From positions 1 through 24,823 of the forward strand of contig JAIORR010000170.1 in NCBI GenBank assembly GCA_021108055.1: a DNA stretch of 24,823 bases, read 5' to 3'. The notes beneath the pieces were generated by a model. The model worked only from the letters and a program-made list of their open reading frames with translations, was not told the DNA's origin and ran no database searches. The DNA is from Candidatus Cloacimonadota bacterium (GTDB lineage: Bacteria; Cloacimonadota; Cloacimonadia; Cloacimonadales; TCS61). How positions within the stretch are numbered: the first letter of the stretch is position 1; each line of letters begins with the position of its first letter. A program made the position numbers and the translations under genes. Below, in pieces: positions 16,501 to 24,524 of the stretch.

Positions 16501-17704
16501 GCTGCTTTTCGATCAACTTCTTCGCTGTTTTTGCTTTCTCTACTTCACCCAGTTTTTCCAATCTTTCAATGATAAAAGGTTTGAAAAGTTCAATTGCCAT
16601 TTCTTTTGGTAAGCCGCATTGATGAAGTTTCAGATCTGGTCCTACAGTAATAACTGAACGACCGGAATAATCTACACGTTTACCCAGTAAATTTTGGCGG
16701 AATCTTCCTGTCTTTCCCTTTAATTGATCGGCCAGAGCTTTCAGGGGTCTATTTCCCCTACCTTTTACAGGTCTGGATTTTCGGGAATTATCTATGAGAG
16801 CATCTACAGCTTCCTGCAACATTCTTTTTTCATTTCTCAGAATCACTTCAGGTGCATTTATATCCAGAAGTCCACGAAGCCTGTTGTTACGAGTGATCAC
16901 TCTTCTATATAATTCATTAAAATCTGCAGTAGCAAATCTGCCGCCTTCAAGTTGAACGAGAGGTCTAAGGGTTGGAGGTAGAACCGGCAGGACTTCCAGA
17001 ATAAGCCATTCAGGATTGTTTCCGGATTTTCTGAAAGCATCAATGATCTTAAGCCTTTTGATAGCTTTTTGTTTCTTTTGAACAGAAGTTTCCATTTTGA
17101 TGATAGTTCGCAGGTTCATAGCTTCATCTTCAAGATTCAATTCTGCGAGCAATATCTTTATTGCTTCTGCTCCCATCAGAGCTTTGAAATCACCCTGAAC
17201 TCTATCTCGGATTTCATAATATTCATCAACATCGATAAGGTCATTCTTTTCGTAGTCGCTATCACTTGGATTCAATATAACATAAGATTCATAATATAGA
17301 ACTCGTTCGAGTTTATTGATAGCCATATCGAGCAGCGTTCCGATTACACTTGGAAGACTTTTCACGAACCAGATATGAGCAATGGGTACTGCCAGTTCTA
17401 TATGTCCCATACGGGAACGGCGTACACGAGATGTAGTTATTTCTACTCCGCAACGGTCGCAAACCGTGTTTTGAAATCTTTTTTTCTTATATTTTCCGCA
17501 ACTGCATTCATAGTCTTTTTCCGGGCCGAAAATTCTTTCACAGAACAACCCGCCTTTTTCCGGTTTCAGGGTTCGGTAGTTAAGTGTGTCGGGTTTAATG
17601 ACTTCACCATAGCTCCATTCTCTGATCGCATCGGGTGAGGCGATTTTAATTTTAACTTTATCGTAGTTTTCTATTCTTTTATCTCGTTTAATTTCTCTTA
17701 TCAC
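13571..17704 (-). CDS. rpoC: DNA-directed RNA polymerase subunit beta'
   Basis: This 1377-residue subunit carries the polymerase active site. The N-terminal zinc ribbon has Cys67, Cys69, Cys82 and Cys85. The catalytic loop is NADFDGD with Asp457, Asp459 and Asp461 holding magnesium, but the next residue is Thr462 where bacteria almost always have Gln. The bridge helix is [20 protein letters not shown] (766-785), the second zinc site uses Cys803, Cys877, Cys884 and Cys887, and the trigger loop region is [20 protein letters not shown] (902-921). The start is a GTG at 17704, supported by TGGAGGT seven bases upstream. It begins 13 bases after rpoB, so the two are translated from one message. Confidence 0.98.
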   Translation of the reverse strand: [1377 protein letters not shown]

Positions 17705-17717
17705 TTAATGACCTCCA

Positions 17718-20700
17718 TTAAGATTTCTTATCAACAAGAAATTCAATATCAAAACAAAGTGATTTCAGTTCACTCACAAGCACATTAAATGATTCAGGGA
17801 TGCCTGGTTTTGGAGGATTCTGACCACTTGTAATAGCTTTAAATGCGTTTGTTCTACCATCTACATCATCGCTTTTAATAGTAAGCATTTCTTCAAGAAG
17901 CCGGGAAGCTCCGTATGCTTCCAATGCCCATACTTCCATTTCACCCAGTCTCTGACCGCCATGCTGTGCTTTTCCACCCAGAGGTTGTTGTGTGATCAGA
18001 GAATAAGGACCTGTGGAACGAGAATGCATTTTATCTGCAACAAGGTGATTAAGTTTGAGCATATACATGATTCCTACAGTAACTCTTTCTTTGAATTGTT
18101 CTCCGGTTTTACCATCGAACAGGACTTGTTTCCCATCGAGAGGTAGCTTTGCTTTTTTCATTTCGGAAGCAATATCGTCCAGAGATGCGCCGTCAAAAAC
18201 AGGTGTTTCGATATTCATTCCCAGTATCTTAGCTGCCATTCCGAGATGTGTTTCCATTATTTGTCCAATATTCATACGAGAAGGAACACCAAGAGGATTT
18301 AGAATAATATCGATAGGGGATCCATCTTTCATGAAAGGCATATCTTCGATAGGGCTTATTCTGGAGATAACACCTTTATTCCCATGGCGTCCTGCCATTT
18401 TATCTCCAACGGCTATCTTACGTTTTTTTGCTATGAAGACTTTAACCATTTTTCTAACGCCGTATGGAAGTTCATCTCCATGTTTCAGGCGGTCATAGGC
18501 TTTTTTGTAAATATTTGTGCTTTCTTCTTCTGCCGTAGTAGCTTTCAATATGATCTCTTTGTAGATTTCATGGTTCTTTTCTGCATTTTCGATAAGGTCA
18601 TAATCCCGATTCAAGCGTCTGAAGTTTATTTTTTTCAGATAATTCTTTGTAATTTTTTTACCCGAAGGAATAAAAAACATGTTCGTCTTCGAATCTACAA
18701 TGTTCTTTGCAACTTCACCTTCAAGAATTTTTTCCAGTTTGTTTTTCAGGAATTCATCAATTCGTTTTTTTCTTTCATTTCGTTCCTGTTTTATCTTGTT
18801 CAAGGAATCCTGTTTGCTTTCCTGTTCTTGAAATTCATTTATATCTTCCAGCCGCGAAAATACTTTTACGTCAATAACAACACCTTCCATTCCAGGTTTT
18901 GCTTTCAGTGAACTATTAGTGAAATCTCCTGCTCTATCACCGAAAAGAGCTCTCATCAGATTCTCTTCCGGAGAAGGATCTATATCAACGTTCTTTGGAG
19001 TTATTTTTCCAACAATTATATCGCCTGCTTTTACTACGGAGCCAACCCTTATGATACCTGTTTTATCAAGATTTCTTAAAGATTTTATCGGAACGTTAGG
19101 AATATCATAAGCCAATTCTTCCTTACCGTTTTTCATATTCCTTACAAGAACTTCATGTTTTTCTATATAAACTGAAGTCAAGGCATCTTCACGGGCTACT
19201 TTTTCACTTACAATAATAGCATCTTCGTAATTATAACCATACCATGGCATAAATGCGACCAGCATATTTCTTCCTAATGCAAGTCTGCTTTCCGAAATTG
19301 CCGGTCCATCAGAAAGAATATCTCCTTTTTTTACCTTATCACCCTTTTTTACTATGGGTCTCTGGTTAATGGAAGTATCCTGGTTTGAGCGTTCAAACTT
19401 CTTTAAGTAGATTCTATTCCGAGTTTCAAGATCTAAAATATTATCATCAGGATTGTCTTGTTTTATATCAATATAATTGCTTGTCACTTTGATAACAGTT
19501 CCATTAAAAGGTGCAGTAGCGACTATACCACTATCTCTTGCAATTAGTTTTTCCATGCCCGTACCGATAATAGGAACTTCCGGGTTGATAAGCGGAACAG
19601 CCTGACGCTGCATGTTCGAACCCATCAAAGCTCTATTTGCATCGTCGTGTTCTAAGAATGGAATAATTGAAGCAGAGATGGAAACTATCTGCTGTGAAGA
19701 TACATCCATGTATTGAACATCTTCTGCTTTGACCTGCATGAATTCACCTTGATAACGAGCAAATACAAGTTTATCTAAGATATTAAAATCTTTATCATAA
19801 TTGATATTTGCTTGAGCAATAATGCTGTTCTCTTCGCGAAAAGAATCCATATACTTGATCGTATTTGTTATCTTACCATTCTCTACCTTAATGTAAGGAC
19901 TTTCCAGAAAACCGAGTTCATTTATTACAGCATACATTGCAGGGGAAGATTGCAGCCCGATGTTTGGACCTTCCGGTGTTTCTATAGGGCAAATTCTACC
20001 GTAATGGGAATAGTGAACATCACGAACTTCGAAACCGGCTCTTTCTCTGGTTAGACCACCGGGTCCCAGGGCGGATAATTTTCTTTTATGAGTTATTGCG
20101 GTCAGAGGATTTGTCTGTTCCATAAATTGGGAAAGCTGTCCTGTTAAGAAGAATGACTGCACAACGGCTATTAGTGCGTTGCTATTTATCAGATCATGAA
20201 TAGTAACCTCATCGGAATTTGCGATGGTCATTCTTTCAACTGCAGTTCTGGCAACGCGTGATAATCCAATATTATATTGTTCACACAGCAATTCACCAAC
20301 AGTTCTCACTCTTCTGTTTGCAAGGTGGTCGATATCATCGATTTGATCTTCATCTCTATACACTTTTATTAAAGTATCAATAATGGCTATCAGATCTTCA
20401 TTTGTTAAGATTTGAATAGAAGGATCAACATTTAAGCCTAATCTTGAATTTAATTTATAACGCCCGACTTTTCCAAGATTATATCGTCGTTCATTGAAGA
20501 ACATTCTTTTAAAGAGGTCGAGGGCGATCTCGTAGGAAGGTTCTTCGCCGGGTCGGATGAGAGTATATATTTTTTTTACTGCTTCTTCCTGGTTCGTTGT
20601 TTGATCTTTAGCTATTGTCTGTTCAAGGATCTTTCTGGTGATTTCAGATTCTGTGTCGATGACCATGATCTTTTTAATTCCGCCTTCGAGCATTTTTTCG

Positions 20701-21509
20701 ATTTCTTCTTCACCAATCTCAGTAGCACCTTCGTAGATGATCTCTCCAGTTTCTTTATCTATAACATCGCTGAACAAAAATCTACCTGATGATTTTCCCA
20801 CAGTTATTTCTTCTTTTTTATAGAAATAGTTTCTCAAGTCTTCATTTGTGGAAAGTCCAATAGAACGTAAAAGCACTGTTACGGGAAGTTTTCTTCTTTT
20901 GTCGATAAGCACGAACATGGCATCATAGCTATCCATATTGAATTCCAGCCAGGAACCGTTATACGGTATTAATTTTGCTGAATAAAGTTTTTTTCCGCTT
21001 GGATGTTTTGTCTCGGAATAAAAAATTCCGGGTGATCTATGCAGTTGGCTTATTATTACACGTTCTGCACCATTAACGATAAAGGTTCCCTGTCTGGTTA
21101 TCAGTGGGATTTCTCCAAGGAAAACATCCTGTTCTATTGTACTTTTAACCTTTTTTTCACCAGTTTCTTTTAATAGCTCTTCATCATAGATAGTCAATCT
21201 CATTCTGGATTTTACCGGAACCTGATATGAAAGATTACGTTCGATACATTCATCGGTGGAATATTTTTCTTTTAATACAGTATAATCTATAAATTCAAGG
21301 TAATATATTCCTTTTTGATCTTCCAAAGGAAAAATCGAAGTAAGAACATTTTGCAGTCCTTTGTGTTCTCTTTTCTGGGGATGAACATCGTTCTGTAAGA
21401 ATGCATTATAAGAATCGATTTGCATAGATAAAAGATTTGGAACCTTTATAAAAGGAAGACCGGATTCTTCAGCTTTTTTTCTTATACGGGAATAACTTTT
21501 TATTTTCAA
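17718..21509 (-). CDS. rpoB: DNA-directed RNA polymerase subunit beta
   Basis: This 1263-residue core subunit shows the conserved beta blocks, including the rifampicin pocket (QLSQFMEQTNPLTAITHKRK, 458-477), the LGPGGLTRERAGFEVRDVH block (481-499), CPIETPEGPNIGL (about 508-520), and C-terminal KMHSRSTGPYSLITQQPLGG and GEMEVWALEAYGA blocks. In the pocket Glu464, Thr470 and Lys477 replace the usual Asp, Ser and Arg (E. coli 516, 522 and 529), while the equivalents of Gln513, His526 and Ser531 are unchanged. The start is a TTG at 21509 with AAGGAG nine bases upstream; the next residues (KIKSYSRIRKKA) fit the family. It follows rplL by 130 bases that contain a strong hairpin. Confidence 0.98.
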   Translation of the reverse strand: MKIKSYSRIRKKAEESGLPFIKVPNLLSMQIDSYNAFLQNDVHPQKREHKGLQNVLTSIFPLEDQKGIYYLEFIDYTVLKEKYSTDECIERNLSYQVPVKSRMRLTIYDEELLKETGEKKVKSTIEQDVFLGEIPLITRQGTFIVNGAERVIISQLHRSPGIFYSETKHPSGKKLYSAKLIPYNGSWLEFNMDSYDAMFVLIDKRRKLPVTVLLRSIGLSTNEDLRNYFYKKEEITVGKSSGRFLFSDVIDKETGEIIYEGATEIGEEEIEKMLEGGIKKIMVIDTESEITRKILEQTIAKDQTTNQEEAVKKIYTLIRPGEEPSYEIALDLFKRMFFNERRYNLGKVGRYKLNSRLGLNVDPSIQILTNEDLIAIIDTLIKVYRDEDQIDDIDHLANRRVRTVGELLCEQYNIGLSRVARTAVERMTIANSDEVTIHDLINSNALIAVVQSFFLTGQLSQFMEQTNPLTAITHKRKLSALGPGGLTRERAGFEVRDVHYSHYGRICPIETPEGPNIGLQSSPAMYAVINELGFLESPYIKVENGKITNTIKYMDSFREENSIIAQANINYDKDFNILDKLVFARYQGEFMQVKAEDVQYMDVSSQQIVSISASIIPFLEHDDANRALMGSNMQRQAVPLINPEVPIIGTGMEKLIARDSGIVATAPFNGTVIKVTSNYIDIKQDNPDDNILDLETRNRIYLKKFERSNQDTSINQRPIVKKGDKVKKGDILSDGPAISESRLALGRNMLVAFMPWYGYNYEDAIIVSEKVAREDALTSVYIEKHEVLVRNMKNGKEELAYDIPNVPIKSLRNLDKTGIIRVGSVVKAGDIIVGKITPKNVDIDPSPEENLMRALFGDRAGDFTNSSLKAKPGMEGVVIDVKVFSRLEDINEFQEQESKQDSLNKIKQERNERKKRIDEFLKNKLEKILEGEVAKNIVDSKTNMFFIPSGKKITKNYLKKINFRRLNRDYDLIENAEKNHEIYKEIILKATTAEEESTNIYKKAYDRLKHGDELPYGVRKMVKVFIAKKRKIAVGDKMAGRHGNKGVISRISPIEDMPFMKDGSPIDIILNPLGVPSRMNIGQIMETHLGMAAKILGMNIETPVFDGASLDDIASEMKKAKLPLDGKQVLFDGKTGEQFKERVTVGIMYMLKLNHLVADKMHSRSTGPYSLITQQPLGGKAQHGGQRLGEMEVWALEAYGASRLLEEMLTIKSDDVDGRTNAFKAITSGQNPPKPGIPESFNVLVSELKSLCFDIEFLVDKKS

Positions 21510-21563
21510 AGATTTCTACTCCTTTTTAAATAAGAAAATATGATATTCTGTTTCAAAATTAAC

Positions 21564-21587
21564 TTATTTATAAATTTATTTATAAAT
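21564..21587. repeat. Tandem 12-bp direct repeat, two copies
   Basis: The unit TTATTTATAAAT occurs twice in a row between the rplL-rpoB hairpin and rpoB. On the minus strand it lies a few bases after the hairpin and supplies T-rich but interrupted sequence and TATAAA-like elements. It may be part of a weak terminator tail, an A/U-rich cleavage site or a promoter for rpoBC; the sequence alone does not decide. Confidence 0.85.
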
Positions 21588-21592
21588 AACGG

Positions 21593-21626
21593 GACGGAAG
21601 TGAGCACGGTTCTGCTCACTTCCGTC
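21593..21626 (-). terminator. Strong hairpin between rplL and rpoB, likely attenuator or processing site
   Basis: A perfect 14-bp stem (21593-21606 with 21613-21626; minus strand 5' arm GACGGAAGTGAGCA) closes a six-base loop. It begins 13 bases after the rplL stop. On the minus strand it is followed by CC and then an interrupted T-rich run rather than a pure T tract, so full termination is doubtful. In E. coli the same gap holds a partial terminator and an RNase III site that reduce rpoBC expression relative to L12; a comparable role is inferred here. Confidence 0.7.
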
Positions 21627-21639
21627 AAAATGGAACAAA

Positions 21640-22017
21640 TTATTTGATCTCTACGGTTGCTCCAGCTTCTTCAATCTGCTTTTTAACAGATTCAGCTTCT
21701 TCTTTTGAAACACCTTGAACAACTGGATTAGGAGCACCATCCACCAGGTCTTTTGCTTCTTTTAATCCTAATTTCGTAATTGCACGAACAACTTTAATTG
21801 TCTGGATCTTCTTTTCACCAATACCGGTTAGAATAACATCGAATTCCGTTTTTTCTTCGGCAGCTTCAGTTGTAGCAGCACCACCAGCAACAGCTACGGC
21901 AACAGGCGCAGTAGCGGTAACGCCAAATAATTCTTCTAATTCTTTCACTAATTCTGAAAGTTCAATAACACTCATTTCCTTAATGATATCAATAACTTGC
22001 TGTTTCTTTTCAGCCAT
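21640..22017 (-). CDS. rplL: 50S ribosomal protein L7/L12
   Basis: This 125-residue stalk protein recruits and activates translational GTPases. It has the N-terminal dimerisation helices that anchor it to L10 (about 1-32), an Ala/Val-rich hinge (about 36-55), and the globular C-terminal domain (KTEFDVILTGIGEKKIQTIK, then GLKEAKDLVDGAP). I start it at the ATG at 22017 (MAEKKQQ) because GGAGGAT lies just upstream; an earlier in-frame ATG at 22029 overlaps that ribosome-binding site and would add only MEDK. It is 24 bases downstream of rplJ and is followed by the hairpin that separates it from rpoB. Confidence 0.97.
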   Translation of the reverse strand: MAEKKQQVIDIIKEMSVIELSELVKELEELFGVTATAPVAVAVAGGAATTEAAEEKTEFDVILTGIGEKKIQTIKVVRAITKLGLKEAKDLVDGAPNPVVQGVSKEEAESVKKQIEEAGATVEIK

Positions 22018-22041
22018 TTTATCCTCCATCAGATATTTTTT

Positions 22042-22578
22042 TTATTTTTTTTCTTCTTGTTTTTTTGCAACTGCATCAATTGTATAAACAAATTTTCTTA
22101 AGATTCCCTGAAGAACTCCGACAAATCCTGAAATAGGTGCGTTGAAACCCTGAAGGATCATTGCTAACAGAACTTCTTTACTTGGAAGTTCGGCAAGATG
22201 TTCAAGATTTGGAACATCCATAATATTGCCGGTGATAAATCCTGTTTTAAAAACGGGAAAATCTTTATCATTCATCAGATCTTTTTTAAATTTCATTAAT
22301 TCCCGGGCTGGAGCAACTTCATCATTGATAGAAACAGCTATAGCTGTGGGACCTACAAGTTGCGAATCTAATTCTGAAATGCCAAGTTCATTTAATGCGA
22401 TTTTAATAAAAGTATTTTTGGAGATGAAGTAATCTACTCCTGCATTTCGCATTCTATTACGAAGTTCGTCAACTTCTTCGATATTAATACCTTTGTAGTC
22501 GATCAAGACAATTGATTTGGCGTTTTCCAGCCTTTTTTTGATTTTTTTAACTTCTTCGATTTTGTAAGGTTGTGGCAT
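22042..22578 (-). CDS. rplJ: 50S ribosomal protein L10
   Basis: L10 (178 residues) anchors L7/L12 dimers to the ribosome and binds the L11-associated region of 23S rRNA. The N-terminal rRNA-binding part shows SIVLIDYKGINIEEVDELRN (22-41) and YFISKNTFIKIAL (50-62), and the long C-terminal helix that carries L12 dimers ends in KKQEEKK. The ATG at 22578 follows TAGGAG. The gap from rplA is only nine bases, so there is no room for the long structured L10-binding leader known upstream of rplJ in E. coli; any such autoregulatory site would have to lie inside rplA. Confidence 0.96.
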   Translation of the reverse strand: MPQPYKIEEVKKIKKRLENAKSIVLIDYKGINIEEVDELRNRMRNAGVDYFISKNTFIKIALNELGISELDSQLVGPTAIAVSINDEVAPARELMKFKKDLMNDKDFPVFKTGFITGNIMDVPNLEHLAELPSKEVLLAMILQGFNAPISGFVGVLQGILRKFVYTIDAVAKKQEEKK

Positions 22579-22587
22579 ATCCAGCTC

Positions 22588-23289
22588 CTACTTCTTTGCT
22601 TCTAATGTAGCATTGGCTACATCCAATTTTATGCTGGGACCCATTGTTGAGGTGATAGACATGCTTTTAATGAAAATGCCTTTTAAAGCAGCAGGCCTTT
22701 CTTTGATGATTGCAGCGAGAATGGTAATAAGATTTTCTTTGATCTTTTTTTCATCAAAGCTCATCTTTCCACCAATAATGTGTAGATTGGAAAATTTATC
22801 AACACGATATGTAATTTTTCCGCCTTTTGATTCTTCAACTGCTTTTTTGATGTCCATCGTAACAGTTCCGATTTTTGGGTTTGGCATAAGACCTCGTGGA
22901 CCGAGGACGCGCCCCAATCGTCCAATTTTGCCCATTAAATTCGGAGTTGAAATAACGACATCAAAATCCATCCAACCTGAATTGATCTTTTCGACGAATT
23001 CATCTACTCCTACATAATCGGCACCTGCCTCTTTAGCTTCGTCAGCTTTATCACCTTCGGCAAAGACGAGTACTTTAACTGACTTTCCACTTCCATGGGG
23101 AAGTACTAAAGAGTTCCTGATTTGTTGATCTGCTTTCCGAGGATCGACACCGAGGTTCATATGGATTTCGATGGTTTCATCAAACTTTGTAATAGGAAAT
23201 CCTTTTAAAAGTTTAATAGCTTCATCAAGTTCATATTTTTTTTCTTTGTCGATCATCTCATGAGCTTTTTGGTATCTCTTACTACCCAT
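22588..23289 (-). CDS. rplA: 50S ribosomal protein L1
   Basis: L1 (233 residues) forms the mobile stalk that handles deacylated tRNA at the E site and represses its own operon in other bacteria. It shows MGSKRYQKA at the start, the rRNA-binding FDETIEIHMNLGVDPRKADQ segment (37-56), the central LGRVLGPRGLMPNPKIGTV block (125-143), and C-terminal 'SMSITSTMGPSIKLDV'. The ATG at 23289 has AAGGAG upstream. It follows rplK after 52 bases; an L1 operator could lie in that gap or ahead of rplK, but I could not recognise one. Confidence 0.97.
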   Translation of the reverse strand: MGSKRYQKAHEMIDKEKKYELDEAIKLLKGFPITKFDETIEIHMNLGVDPRKADQQIRNSLVLPHGSGKSVKVLVFAEGDKADEAKEAGADYVGVDEFVEKINSGWMDFDVVISTPNLMGKIGRLGRVLGPRGLMPNPKIGTVTMDIKKAVEESKGGKITYRVDKFSNLHIIGGKMSFDEKKIKENLITILAAIIKERPAALKGIFIKSMSITSTMGPSIKLDVANATLEAKK

Positions 23290-23341
23290 TTACACTCCTT
23301 TTTGATAATCTCCTGCTTTCAATATAAAGTTGATAGAATAA

Positions 23342-23773
23342 TTATTTTTCTACCACAACTCCCATATTTCTTGCAGTGCCTTCTATCATACGCATAGCAG
23401 CCTCAATGTTATATGCGTTAAGATCTTCCATCTTTATTTCGGCAATCTTCCTGATCGCCTTCTTAGAGATTGTTCCTACTTTTTCGCGGTTGGGTTCGCC
23501 GGAGCCTTTTGCAAGACCCGCTTCTTTTTTGATCAAAACAGCAGCCGGAGGAGTTTTAATCTCAAAAGTATATGATTTGTTTTTTTTAACATAAATCACA
23601 ACAGGGAATATCATTCCCGGAGAATCTTTTGTTTTATCATTAAATGCTTTGCAAAATTCACCAATATTCACACCCGCCTGACCTAAAGCCGGACCAACCG
23701 GTGGGGCAGGAGTTGCCTGACCTGCAGGTAATTGAAGTTTTACAACATGTTCTACATCTTTTGGTTTTGCCAT
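23342..23773 (-). CDS. rplK: 50S ribosomal protein L11
   Basis: L11 (143 residues) binds the GTPase-associated centre of 23S rRNA, the thiostrepton target. The proline-rich N-terminal domain is typical (QLPAGQATPAPPVGPALGQA, 13-32; KAFNDKT, 42-48), and the C-terminal RNA-binding domain ends with YNIEAAMRMIEGTARNMGVVV. Length is standard. The ATG at 23773 is preceded by GAGGAAAA and begins 12 bases after the nusG stop. Confidence 0.97.
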   Translation of the reverse strand: MAKPKDVEHVVKLQLPAGQATPAPPVGPALGQAGVNIGEFCKAFNDKTKDSPGMIFPVVIYVKKNKSYTFEIKTPPAAVLIKKEAGLAKGSGEPNREKVGTISKKAIRKIAEIKMEDLNAYNIEAAMRMIEGTARNMGVVVEK

Positions 23774-23785
23774 TTTTTCCTCTAT

Positions 23786-24319
23786 TTATATTATATCTAC
23801 TTGGTCACTTCCAACTTCAACGGGTGTTACTCTGCCAAATACGGTTACTTTTATGGTCAACTTTTGTTTATCATCACTGATTTTTTCAATAACACCATCA
23901 AAATCCGTAAAAGGTCCTGAAGTTATTTTTACCATATCACCAGAGATAAAATTAAAATTCTCTGTTTCTGCATTTTCCCGATCAGATATTCCAAGTAGTT
24001 TGTTAACCTCGTTTTCAGATAGAGGTTGTGCTTTTTTCCCGCTTCCCAGAAAGTGAGTAACTCCAGGAAGTCCAATAATAAAAGAATAAACCTCAGGTGT
24101 CAGATCTGCTTCCAGAATAACATAACTATTAAATAACTTCTTTTCGCGTTCAATTTTTTTACCATCTCGAATGTAAAATGTCTTCTGAGTAGGGATCAGT
24201 ATTTGACCGATCTTATTCCCAAGGCTCAGTCTTTCTTTCTCCTTTAAAATCGCTTCTTTGATCTTAAATTCATGAGATGCATAAGTGTGAACGACGTACC
24301 ATTTCATTTCATTAACCAT
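23786..24319 (-). CDS. nusG: Transcription termination/antitermination factor NusG
   Basis: NusG (177 residues) binds RNA polymerase through its N-terminal domain and couples it to Rho or the ribosome through its KOW domain. The NGN domain runs from KWYVVHTYASHEFKIKEAI (6-24) to about 110, with LFNSYVILEADL and GLPGVTHFLG. The KOW domain starts near 120: FISGDMVKITSGPFTDFDGV. The ATG at 24319 overlaps the secE stop by eight bases; a second ATG at 24307 (MKWYVV) is equally plausible, and neither has a clear Shine-Dalgarno, so coupling to secE is likely. Confidence 0.96.
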   Translation of the reverse strand: MVNEMKWYVVHTYASHEFKIKEAILKEKERLSLGNKIGQILIPTQKTFYIRDGKKIEREKKLFNSYVILEADLTPEVYSFIIGLPGVTHFLGSGKKAQPLSENEVNKLLGISDRENAETENFNFISGDMVKITSGPFTDFDGVIEKISDDKQKLTIKVTVFGRVTPVEVGSDQVDII

Positions 24320-24503
24320 TAATCAGTAATTTTTTTATAATTAAACCAAATCCTGCGTCAACTATCGACAGGAAAATAGCAACAATAGCAGACATCAGTA
24401 TAACGACCGTTGTTCCTTCTTTCAGATCATCTTTTGTTGGCCAGCTCACATGGGACATCTCTATCCTTACGTTTTTAATAAAAATTATCATCTTTTTGAA
24501 CAT
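24312..24503 (-). CDS. secE: Preprotein translocase subunit SecE
   Basis: This 63-residue SecE has the short single-span form common outside Enterobacteria. An amphipathic N-terminal helix carries the conserved MSHVSWPTKDDLKEGT segment (16-31), followed by one membrane span (about 32-57: TVVILMSAIVAIFLSIVDAG). It clamps the two halves of the SecY channel in the inner membrane. The ATG at 24503 has only weak ribosome-binding sequence (GTGAG). It lies 21 bases after the tRNA-Trp gene and overlaps nusG, the classic secE-nusG pairing. Confidence 0.93.
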   Translation of the reverse strand: MFKKMIIFIKNVRIEMSHVSWPTKDDLKEGTTVVILMSAIVAIFLSIVDAGFGLIIKKLLING

Positions 24504-24524
24504 TTTTAACTCACTTTTAATTTA

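Noticed and set aside
22018..22029. Upstream ATG of rplL adding MEDK
   Set aside because: The codon overlaps the GGAGGAT ribosome-binding site that serves the ATG at 22017, and family members begin at the equivalent of MAEKK.
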